From Mangrovimicrobium sp048323675 (lineage in GTDB: Bacteria; Pseudomonadota; Gammaproteobacteria; Pseudomonadales; Halieaceae), in the NCBI RefSeq assembly GCF_048323675.1, contig NZ_JBLWFK010000005.1, forward strand, positions 496,001 through 560,000: a DNA stretch of 64,000 nt, in the 5' to 3' direction. Shown one piece after another: positions 8,129 through 15,703 of this stretch (position 1 is its first letter; every line of letters starts with the position of its first letter). The notes beneath the pieces were generated by a model. It saw only the letters and a list, made by a program, of their open reading frames with translations, did no database searches and had not been told where the DNA came from. The position numbers were made by a program, and so were the translations under genes.

Positions 8129-9076
8129 TTATTCCCGCGCCGCGCGGCCGGTGCGCGGGTCGATGGGGGTCTTCCACAGTACCAGGAAGCAGAACACGTA
8201 GAGCAGCAGGACCGTCGCCATGGCGATCGGGTGCTTGTCCGCCCGCAGGTAGAATTCGTAGAGCAACTCGTAGAAGGCGAAGGTCTCCGGGATGAACCAG
8301 GCCACACCGACGGCACCGATGCCGTAGCGAATGGCGAGCCCCGCCTCACGCTGCTGGGTGCACTTGTACAGCAGGTAGAGCCCCCACAGGGAAACCAGCG
8401 CCGACAGGGTGTAGGTGACCGGGTGGTAGAGACCGAACAGGCGCGGGTCGATGATGGTGATCATCAGCACGTACATGAACCAGGTGACGAAGAAATATTC
8501 GAAGGCGGCCACCCGCGCCACGTTGGGCCGGTAGGCCTGGGTGGGCGGCCCGACGACTTCGCCGAGGCCGATGCGCCGGCGAATCCACACCAGCATGCGG
8601 CAGCGCACGTCCTTGTTGAGCATCAGGAAGAACAGGCTGGTCAGGCAGAACATACCGCTCATCTGCAGGAATATATGCTCGCCCAGCAGGCCCGCCATCA
8701 TGTTGCCGTCCTCGGGCAGCGCCGGAGGAATCTGCGCGAGATGGGCCAGGACGGGATTGCCGGATTCGAACCAGGACATCCAGATCAGGACGCCGCCGAA
8801 ATAGCCGAGCAGCGAGCCGCGCACCTCGTCGCGGCCCATCCCGCGAATCACCAGCCACACCCCGAAGGCGCCAATGACTCCGGGAACGATGTATTTCCAG
8901 GGCGCGGGCAGGACATAAATGGTGATTGCAGTGTAACTGTGCGCGAGCATTTTCTCGCACAGCATCATGGTGACGATGACCAGTCCGAGGACCGGGGCTC
9001 GCCGGAAGAAAGCCAGCGGCGCTGGCTGCGTCTGCGCAGCGGCGTCGGTAGGCGTGGTAGCAGGGGCTGTGGCCAT
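8129..9076 (-). CDS. Uncharacterised multi-pass membrane protein
   Basis: A 315-residue inner-membrane protein. After an Ala/Thr/Pro/Gln-rich cytoplasmic tail of about 28 residues it has some eight hydrophobic segments. Landmarks are APWKYIVPGVIGAFGVWLV, GLLGEHIFLQMSGMFCLTSL and YFFVTWFMYVLMITIIDPRL. The chosen ATG at 9076 has a GGAG motif about 6 nt upstream; a longer frame from a TTG at 9103 is less likely. I do not recognise the family. It is convergent with the MFS gene and divergent from the gene at 9160. Its place between the two arms of the catabolic region suggests a related role, but nothing in the sequence proves it. Confidence 0.78.
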   Translation of the reverse strand: MATAPATTPTDAAAQTQPAPLAFFRRAPVLGLVIVTMMLCEKMLAHSYTAITIYVLPAPWKYIVPGVIGAFGVWLVIRGMGRDEVRGSLLGYFGGVLIWMSWFESGNPVLAHLAQIPPALPEDGNMMAGLLGEHIFLQMSGMFCLTSLFFLMLNKDVRCRMLVWIRRRIGLGEVVGPPTQAYRPNVARVAAFEYFFVTWFMYVLMITIIDPRLFGLYHPVTYTLSALVSLWGLYLLYKCTQQREAGLAIRYGIGAVGVAWFIPETFAFYELLYEFYLRADKHPIAMATVLLLYVFCFLVLWKTPIDPRTGRAARE

Positions 9077-9159
9077 GGGCGCTCCGTATTTCCTGTGTTT
9101 CAAAAGGCCAGACTACCGCAACAGCCGGGGTGCCGGTTTGACAAAGCGCAAGGTGCCTG

Positions 9160-9828
9160 ATGTCGCCCTTCCTGCTTTTTTCCGCCCTGCACCTGGCCCT
9201 GTTCCTCGGTACCTTCAGTCGCTATTTCAGCGCGGCTGTTCCCCTGAATTTCCTGCGCCTGCTTTTGCTGTCACTGGCGGTCGACAACGCGGTGGTGGGC
9301 ATCGGTGACGGCAATCTCGATGCGCAATGGTACGCGTGGTGTACGCGATTGCGCTACGCCCTGCACGCCCTGGTGTTGCCGGGGCTGGTGCCCTGGGGCC
9401 TGAGCCTGCTGCCGCGCCCGCTGCCCCGCTGGTTGTTGTGGGGGAGCGCAATGTTCGTGCTGGGCGCCATCGGCTACGGCGCGTGGCACGAGATCATGGC
9501 GTTGGAACTGGGGGCTTCGGTCCCGGGACAGCCGCCGCGACTGGTCAGTACCGCGCCCGGACCACCCCTGGCCACGGTGCTGGGGAATTTGCTGTTCCTG
9601 TGTCTGGCGGCCGTAATCTGGTATCGCAGCCGCTGGCCCTGGGCCTTTGCCGGCGGGCTGTTGATCCTGCTGGTGAACGGCGCCATGGCGGGACAGCCGC
9701 AGGCGCTGGTGGCCGGGGCACTGGCGGAACTGGTATTTATAGTCTCGCTGCTGGCGAGCGAATCAGGGCGGGCGCGCATCCTCGCGGCCGCCGTCAACGT
9801 GAGTAAGAAGGGGCAGGACAATGACTGA
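9160..9828 (+). CDS. Uncharacterised integral membrane protein
   Basis: A 222-residue protein with about six hydrophobic segments, starting MSPFLLFSALHLALFLGTF and ending in a charged tail (SKKGQDND). There is no motif I can tie to a known family. A conserved-looking polar stretch, DAQWYAWCTRLRYALHALVL (about residues 53-72), separates helices and could be functional. The gene overlaps the next one by 8 nt, so the two are probably translated together: a membrane protein plus an exported partner. The start is an ATG preceded by a weak AAGG. Confidence 0.75.
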   Translation: MSPFLLFSALHLALFLGTFSRYFSAAVPLNFLRLLLLSLAVDNAVVGIGDGNLDAQWYAWCTRLRYALHALVLPGLVPWGLSLLPRPLPRWLLWGSAMFVLGAIGYGAWHEIMALELGASVPGQPPRLVSTAPGPPLATVLGNLLFLCLAAVIWYRSRWPWAFAGGLLILLVNGAMAGQPQALVAGALAELVFIVSLLASESGRARILAAAVNVSKKGQDND

Positions 9829-10456
9829 CTGGAGGCGGATTCTCGGAATCTGTGTAGTGGCTGTGGGGGTAGCGCCGGCGGTTGCCGGCCCGCTGGAGTT
9901 GAGCGACGACAATGTTTGCGCCTGGGTGCTGCAGCAGGTGACCGGGAGCGAACTGGAGGCCGAAGTGGCAGTGGTGCGTACGTTCGAGGAATTCAAGGAT
10001 GCCAAGGCCGAGGTAGCGCCGTTGCGGGTCAAGCAGTACCGCTCCCCGGAGCAGGGAATGGCGCAATCGGTGGCCTGCAAGCTCAGCAGCGTGGAAGGGC
10101 TCCGGGAAAAGGCCGGAGTCGCGGGGAACCTGCTGGGCGAGCAGCGCAGTTGCAAGTATGCCCACCAGCGCATGCTGGAGGTGGAGTACCAGCGCCTCGC
10201 TCCGGGCCGGCGCCAGCTGATGCCGGCGGACTTTACCCTGCTGGAGGACGAGACCACCTGGATGGGGCCCCTGTGGCTGTACCCGAACCCCTATCCGGCC
10301 CTGGTTCGCGGCGACAGTGGTGGCTGGCAGTTACAGGGGAAGGTGCTGGAGGTATCCAACGCCTGGTATGTACCCCTGCCGGCGTCGGTCAAGGGCGTGC
10401 ATTACTGCACCGTGGTGGCTCCGGAATACCTGCGCAAGGTCCTCTCCGGGGATTGA
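9821..10456 (+). CDS. Secreted protein of unknown function
   Basis: A 211-residue protein with a short signal peptide (about residues 1-22: RR, then ILGICVVAVGVAPAVAG, likely cleaved after AVA). The mature part carries four cysteines (in DNVCAW, SVACKL, QRSCKY and VHYCTV), which could form two periplasmic disulfides. No known domain is apparent. The ATG lies inside the 3' end of the upstream membrane-protein gene, which indicates coupled translation. The next gene downstream is a TonB receptor 257 nt away, so a role in the envelope step of the same uptake process is possible but unproven. Confidence 0.75.
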   Translation: MTDWRRILGICVVAVGVAPAVAGPLELSDDNVCAWVLQQVTGSELEAEVAVVRTFEEFKDAKAEVAPLRVKQYRSPEQGMAQSVACKLSSVEGLREKAGVAGNLLGEQRSCKYAHQRMLEVEYQRLAPGRRQLMPADFTLLEDETTWMGPLWLYPNPYPALVRGDSGGWQLQGKVLEVSNAWYVPLPASVKGVHYCTVVAPEYLRKVLSGD

Positions 10457-10550
10457 TTCGGCGGCGGGTGACAATTCGGTGAAAGCTTTGTAGCGGGATT
10501 TGATTTTTATCATGAGTGGCGTACCGGCGACCCGATATACATAGCCTCAA

Positions 10551-10566
10551 GCGAATAGTTATTCGC
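10551..10566. promoter_or_regulatory. Inverted repeat upstream of the TonB receptor gene
   Basis: Perfect 6-bp arms GCGAAT and ATTCGC around a 4-bp AGTT spacer lie 148 bp before the receptor start, in an AT-richer part of the 257-bp gap. The size fits a dimeric regulator site, but no matching second copy was found in the window and no regulator gene is adjacent. The rest of the gap holds an AGGGGA ribosome-binding site at about 10701-10706 and nothing else recognisable. Confidence 0.35.
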
Positions 10567-10713
10567 CACGCGCAGTTTTTACGCAAAACGCGACGAATTG
10601 GATCAGTGAAGGACAGCGAACCGCAAGCGCTCCGAACTTTCAGAATGATGGGAGAGAAAAAAATTCACCCCGTTCGCACTGAAACGTAACCGTCACCTAT
10701 TAGGGGATATTGC

Positions 10714-13413
10714 ATGTTCAAGAGAAATGCCATTGTCACGGCCATCATTATGGCAGCCTCCGCAGACAGTTTGATGGCACAAACCGAGGGGCGCCAGGTG
10801 CACGCTTTGCGTGGTGACGATTTCCTGGTTGAAGAAGTCCTGGTGACCGCCAGGAAGAAGGAGGAGAACCTGCAGTCGGTTCCCATCGGCATCGACGCCT
10901 TCACTGCGCACCAGATCGAGGAAAAGGCGATCAGCACGGTGGCCGATGTCGCCAAGTATTCCCCGAGCCTCACCTTCGAGCAGGGCGTGCTGCCCAACGA
11001 CACCCGTCCCACGATTCGCGGCATGAATATCTCCCGGGGCCGTCCCAACGTGGCGATCCTGATCGACGGTGTAGACGTTTCCTCGGAAACCCTGACGGTG
11101 GCCGGAGGTGGCGCCTTCGTCAACATGGGCCTGATGGACCTCGAGCGGATCGAGGTGATCAAGGGGCCGCAGAGTGTGACCTTTGGTCGCTCCGCGTTCG
11201 CGGGTGCGGTGAACTATGTCACCAAGCGGCCCGATCCTTCCCAGGCGTTTACCAGCTACGCGGAAGGGGAGGTCAACGAACACGGCTACTGGAAAGGATC
11301 AGCCAACGCGACCTTCGCGATTATCCCCGATACCCTGGCTGCTGGGCTTACCCTGCTCACCAGCGACTTTGACGGTTACTACGACAACCCGAATACCGGC
11401 GGCGACCTCGGTGGGGTACAGCAGGATGGCGTGGCTTTCAGCCTGAACTTCACGCCGGAAGGGCCGTTTTCAGCCTACCTGCGCGGCGAGTATTCCGACG
11501 AGAAGTACACCCCGCGGGCGATCGCCGTGACCCAGTCCGTATCGAATATCAGTGCGGCAGGGGATTACTTCCTGGCCGGTACGATTGGCGAAGGGGCGCA
11601 GAACGTACCCATTCCGGGCGGTGCCTACGGCCTCCCCACGCCGACAGCGGAACAGTGCGCGAACGCGGTTCCCTTCGCCTATCTCTACGGCCAGAGTGCA
11701 GCCTGCGCCTCCATGCTGATCGGCAAGATCGATGCGCTCGGCGAGAAGGATATCGACCAGTCGCCGAATCCGCTGACCGGCAAGGACTTCGATGGCACTT
11801 CCGTCGAAAACCTGCGGGTGGCCCTGGAACTCGGCTGGGAAATGGAGTCGATGGATATTGTCTCTATCTCCAGTTTCACCGACAACGAGACCAGCGTCGA
11901 GGAGGATTTCGACCTCACCAACTTCGACCTGCAGTCCCTCGGCCCGGGCTCGGCGAACTTCGACCCCCAGTATGTCTACGCCAACCCCTTTGGGCCGGTT
12001 CCAGATTACACCCCGCTCAATAACGACCCGACTGCGGCCTATACCCAGTTCGGCGTCAATACCAACTCGGATACCTCATTTGAGTACCAGCAGTTTTCCC
12101 AGGAATTCCGCATCGTCGGCGACGTGGGCAAGCTGGACTGGATGGTCGACGGGCTCTACTGGCAGGAAGAAATGGACGCGGTGATGAACCAGATGTGGTG
12201 GGCGCGCGAGACCGTCGACGCCACCTACTGGAATTCGATTCTGTCGCGCTTTGCCGACCCGACCTGTGCGATCCCGGGCAAGGTCGATACCTGCATGTTC
12301 TTCACCGGCATCGAGACCGAGATGACACCGCTGCCAATCCCCATGTCGCGGGATACCACCCACTGGTCGGTGGCGGCCTCGTTCACTTACAGCCTTACCG
12401 ACGCCCTGAGGCTGACGCTTGAAGGTCGCTATCTGGAGGAAACGCTGGAATACGAGAGCCTGCCGCTGGATACCTTCATGAACGGTTTCCTCAGGCTGCC
12501 CTACTTTGACCCGGTGACCTTCTCCACCACGCCGCAAATGCAGAAGCGTGAACTGAACTACGACGCCTTCGTGCCCCGGGTCAGCCTGGACTGGCAGATG
12601 ACCGACGAGATGTTCATGTACGCCTCGATCGGCCAGGGCTTCAAGCCGGGTGGTATCGCGACTACCGATGGCAACGGCGACATTTCCACTGGCGAATACA
12701 AGCCCGAGGACCTGGTGGCCTACGAGATCGGCCTCAAGACCGACCTGCTGCAAAATCGCCTGCGCCTGAATGCGGCGCTGTTCTACAACGACTACACCGA
12801 CCAGCAGGTGCCGTTCTTTATCACCAGCGCAACCGGCGTTTCCAACGTCTCGGTGACCAATGCCGGTGAGAGCGAGGTATTCGGTGGTGAAGTGGAGGTT
12901 GTCTATCGGCCGTCGATGAACTGGACCTTCCGGGTCTCCTACACTCACAACGAAACCGAATACAAGGATTTCAACCTCGGCGATGTGAGCCGGCCGGGCA
13001 TCTACGACAAGATCCAGTCAGGCAATATTGAAGGGGATTTCAGTGGCAAGTCCTTCACCAATACGCCCGAGGACCTGGCGGTGATGTCTGTGCGCTATGA
13101 CGGGGAGTTCGGCAACGGCTGGGGTTACTTTACCGAGTTGTTCGGCAGCTACGAATCCAAGGAGTACCTCGACGCGGGTAACCTCAGCTACCTGCCGGAA
13201 GTCTGGCTGGCTGACTTCAGCGCCGGGGTTTCCAGCGACAAGTGGCAGGTTACGGCCTATGTCGACAACCTGACCGATGAGGACCGGGCGCAGAGCGGGC
13301 TGGGCAACGTGAGCTACGGCTTCATGCCCACCGGCCAGGTGCCGCCGTTCTCCGCGAGCCAGATCCTGCGCGACCCGCGCACCGTGGGTATCCGGGCCCG
13401 CTACCGGTTCTGA
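10714..13413 (+). CDS. TonB-dependent outer-membrane receptor
   Basis: An 899-residue receptor: signal peptide (about 1-22, ending SLMAQ), a TonB-box-like EEVLVTARKKEENLQ segment near residue 40, a plug domain with PTIRGMN and FGRSAFAGAVNYVTKRP, and a C-terminal beta-barrel ending in RARYRF with the terminal Phe typical of outer-membrane proteins. This large class without an iron box is common in oligotrophic marine proteobacteria and imports many substrates besides siderophores. The TonB box and R-K-K-E-E context match the catabolic type. It is followed by a strong terminator and then a nitrilase-like gene paralogous to the one at 693, so it is a good candidate for the uptake port of the catabolic cluster. 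The ligand is unknown. Confidence 0.93.
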   Translation: MFKRNAIVTAIIMAASADSLMAQTEGRQVHALRGDDFLVEEVLVTARKKEENLQSVPIGIDAFTAHQIEEKAISTVADVAKYSPSLTFEQGVLPNDTRPTIRGMNISRGRPNVAILIDGVDVSSETLTVAGGGAFVNMGLMDLERIEVIKGPQSVTFGRSAFAGAVNYVTKRPDPSQAFTSYAEGEVNEHGYWKGSANATFAIIPDTLAAGLTLLTSDFDGYYDNPNTGGDLGGVQQDGVAFSLNFTPEGPFSAYLRGEYSDEKYTPRAIAVTQSVSNISAAGDYFLAGTIGEGAQNVPIPGGAYGLPTPTAEQCANAVPFAYLYGQSAACASMLIGKIDALGEKDIDQSPNPLTGKDFDGTSVENLRVALELGWEMESMDIVSISSFTDNETSVEEDFDLTNFDLQSLGPGSANFDPQYVYANPFGPVPDYTPLNNDPTAAYTQFGVNTNSDTSFEYQQFSQEFRIVGDVGKLDWMVDGLYWQEEMDAVMNQMWWARETVDATYWNSILSRFADPTCAIPGKVDTCMFFTGIETEMTPLPIPMSRDTTHWSVAASFTYSLTDALRLTLEGRYLEETLEYESLPLDTFMNGFLRLPYFDPVTFSTTPQMQKRELNYDAFVPRVSLDWQMTDEMFMYASIGQGFKPGGIATTDGNGDISTGEYKPEDLVAYEIGLKTDLLQNRLRLNAALFYNDYTDQQVPFFITSATGVSNVSVTNAGESEVFGGEVEVVYRPSMNWTFRVSYTHNETEYKDFNLGDVSRPGIYDKIQSGNIEGDFSGKSFTNTPEDLAVMSVRYDGEFGNGWGYFTELFGSYESKEYLDAGNLSYLPEVWLADFSAGVSSDKWQVTAYVDNLTDEDRAQSGLGNVSYGFMPTGQVPPFSASQILRDPRTVGIRARYRF

Positions 13414-13438
13414 CCCGGTGTCGGCCATGAACATGATC

Positions 13439-13462
13439 AACCGCGCTTCGGCGCGGTTTTTT
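13439..13462 (+). terminator. Intrinsic terminator after the TonB receptor gene
   Basis: The GC-rich arms CCGCGC and GCGCGG enclose a TTCG tetraloop and are followed by six T residues. This is a textbook rho-independent terminator 25 bp after the receptor stop. It separates receptor transcription from the nitrilase-like gene at 13516. Confidence 0.92.
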
Positions 13463-13515
13463 ATCGCTGTCGGGGACGTATTGCCCTGCGAATCGAGCCA
13501 CAGGAGACTACAACA

Positions 13516-15240
13516 TTGAGCACAATCCGGGTTGCCGCACTGCAGTTTGCGACCGCAGCCACGGTGGAGGAAAACCTCCACACCTGCCTGCGGCTGATCG
13601 ACCGGGCCGCGGAAGCGGAGGCGGCGCTGATGGTGCTGCCGGAATTCAGCAACCATCTTTCCTGGTACCGCGACGCGCACCACGCCTGGGCGGTCGCCGT
13701 AGAGGAGGGCGGGGAATTCCTCTCGGCCATTGCCGGTCGCGCCGCGCGCTACCGGGCGCACATCGTCGTCAATGTCTCCCTGCGCCGGGCGCGTGGAGGC
13801 ATCACGGTGAGTTCCCTGCTGTACGGTCCCGAAGGGACCTGCCTGGCGGTAGCGGACAAGCAGACCCTGATGGGCCATGAAAATATCTGGTTCCAGCGCG
13901 CGCAGCAGCGCACCCCGGTGGTGCCGACCGCGCTGGGCCGGCTCGGCCTGTTCCCCTGCCGTGACGGCGTCACCTTCGAGACCGCGCGGATGCTGGCACT
14001 GGAAGGGGCGCAGATATTCTGCGACTCACTGCATTCCTTTGCCCTCGATGAAGCCACCCTGCACGTTCCGGCGCGGGCGCCGGAGAACCGTGTTTTCATG
14101 GTGGCGGCGAACAAGGTCGGGCCCCTGATTCCCGAACAGGACTTGCCGGGGGTCGCCGCACAAAGCGGGATTCCCGAGCGCTTCCTCTACGGTGCCGGCG
14201 GGAGCCAGATTGTGGCACCCGACGGCACGGTGCTGGCGCGGGCACCGGGAGAGGGCGAGGCGGTGGTCACCGCGGACATCGACCCCTCAGCGGCGGCCGA
14301 CAAGCGCCGTGCGGACGGCACTGACCTGCTGGCCAGTCGGCGGCCCGGTCTGTACCGCGCCCTCGGCGCGGCACAGCCACGACTGGTGGCGAGCGATGCA
14401 CCTGAGGCCCTGTCGGTGGCCTGCGTCGCGCCGCCTGCGCCGGGCGCAGCCGCGCGGGAACACCTGACACCGGGCACCCGACTGGCGGTTATCCCCGAAT
14501 GCTGGGGTATGCCAGAGGACATCATGGCGGCGTTGAACAGCGGAACGCCGTATGACCGGGAGGCAGTGATTGCTGCTTCGTCTGAGCTGGTGGAGCGCCT
14601 GCGCCACTTCTGCCAGGAAAAGGGCGAACTGAAGATCGTCGCGTCGCTGCCCTGGCCCCTCGGCGAGGGCCTGTCGCTGACCGCGCTGCTGATCAGCGCA
14701 CAGGGTGTCGAGGCCAGACAGCCGCAATTGCATCCGTCCCATGGCAGCCCCTGGTCCCGCCAGGGCGACGAATTACAGCTGGCGGACCTCGAGTGGGGAC
14801 GCGTGGCGTTGCTCGTGGGCAATGACAGCCTGTACCCGGAGCTGGTGAAGATGGCGGCCCTCGACGGCGCCCATCTGCTGGCGGTGCCGCTGGGTGCCAC
14901 CGAGCCCGCGGATACGCAGCTGGGCCTGCCCTCGCGGGCGGCGGAGAACCGGCTGTGTGTCGTGGCCAGTGGCCGCGAAGGTCACGGCGGGTTGATAGCC
15001 GGCCTGGAAGCGGAGTTCACTCTGATGGAACACTGGCCCACGCGGGTCTTTGACGGCAACATCAACACGCCGCTGCTCACCCGGCAGCGCGGGGAGGTTA
15101 CCCAGGGGTGCCTCAACCTGCGGGCCGCCGCCAACAAGGTGATGTCGGCGCAGACCGATCTCCTGGCGGATCGCCCGTGGCGATTGTGTGCGCCGCTGTG
15201 GGAAGATCGGGGACAAGAGGAGATATGTGATGAGCTGTAA
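13516..15240 (+). CDS. Two-domain nitrilase-superfamily amidohydrolase, paralogue of the gene at 693
   Basis: A 574-residue protein with the same double nitrilase-fold architecture as the product of the gene at 693. The first domain keeps the triad E43 (VLPEFSNH), K115 (VADKQTLMG) and C148 (LFPCRDG). Shared stretches such as HVPARAPENRVF and DKRRADGTDLLASRRP show close common ancestry. The second domain keeps a Glu-like VIPECWG (E328) but has Gly in place of the nucleophile (LLVGND, about G435) and should be inactive. Translation probably starts at a TTG (13516), preceded by AGGAGA 9 nt upstream; this aligns the N-terminus with the paralogue. The DUF2141 gene overlaps its 3' end. Substrate unknown; the two paralogues may act on successive amide bonds of one compound. 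Confidence 0.85.
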   Translation: MSTIRVAALQFATAATVEENLHTCLRLIDRAAEAEAALMVLPEFSNHLSWYRDAHHAWAVAVEEGGEFLSAIAGRAARYRAHIVVNVSLRRARGGITVSSLLYGPEGTCLAVADKQTLMGHENIWFQRAQQRTPVVPTALGRLGLFPCRDGVTFETARMLALEGAQIFCDSLHSFALDEATLHVPARAPENRVFMVAANKVGPLIPEQDLPGVAAQSGIPERFLYGAGGSQIVAPDGTVLARAPGEGEAVVTADIDPSAAADKRRADGTDLLASRRPGLYRALGAAQPRLVASDAPEALSVACVAPPAPGAAAREHLTPGTRLAVIPECWGMPEDIMAALNSGTPYDREAVIAASSELVERLRHFCQEKGELKIVASLPWPLGEGLSLTALLISAQGVEARQPQLHPSHGSPWSRQGDELQLADLEWGRVALLVGNDSLYPELVKMAALDGAHLLAVPLGATEPADTQLGLPSRAAENRLCVVASGREGHGGLIAGLEAEFTLMEHWPTRVFDGNINTPLLTRQRGEVTQGCLNLRAAANKVMSAQTDLLADRPWRLCAPLWEDRGQEEICDEL

Positions 15241-15682
15241 CAAGCGATGGTGGAAGCTGGCGGCGCTCGGCCTGTTGGGAGTGGCTGCGCCGTTTTCCCT
15301 GAATGCTGCGGCGCAGGATGCGGCAACCCTGCGGGTCACGGTGGAAGGCCTGGGGCCGCAGAGCCCCAACGTCTATGTATCGGTCTACGCCGGCGACGAC
15401 GACTGGCTGGGGGAAAGCCCGGTGGCGCGCGCGGAAATCGTCCCGGCCTCCGGCGAGCTGAGTGCCGAGATCAGCCTGCCGCTCGGGGAATACGCATTCA
15501 GCGCATTCCTCGATGTCAACCGCAACGGTGAGCTGGACAGCAACTTTATCGGCATTCCCAAAGAGCCGGTTGCGGTATCCAACAACGCCCGGCCGCGTTT
15601 CGGGCCGCCGAGCTATGAAGATGCCAGGTTCGAACTGGGTGCCGAAGGTGTGCTGCAGACCATCCAGCTGGTGGAACCCTAG
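15230..15682 (+). CDS. DUF2141 family exported protein
   Basis: A 150-residue protein with a signal peptide (about 1-29, MSCNKRWWKLAALGLLGVAA then an Ala-rich cleavage region) and one DUF2141-type beta domain. Marks of the family are VSVYAGDDDW near residue 50, LPLGEYAFSAFLDVNRNGELD near 85 and the final PRFGPPSYEDARFEL. The family is exported and of unknown function. The ATG overlaps the end of the nitrilase-like gene, with GAGGAG at 15217-15222 as ribosome-binding site, so the two are co-translated. It may help the TonB receptor or amidase at the cell envelope. Confidence 0.85.
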   Translation: MSCNKRWWKLAALGLLGVAAPFSLNAAAQDAATLRVTVEGLGPQSPNVYVSVYAGDDDWLGESPVARAEIVPASGELSAEISLPLGEYAFSAFLDVNRNGELDSNFIGIPKEPVAVSNNARPRFGPPSYEDARFELGAEGVLQTIQLVEP

Positions 15683-15703
15683 CAGACAGGCGTCGCCAGC
15701 GCG

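Noticed and set aside
8093..9160. 355-codon plus-strand open frame
   Set aside because: It is antisense to the membrane protein at 8129-9076 and has low-complexity His/Gln/Glu composition; the minus-strand frame has proper membrane helices and a ribosome-binding site.
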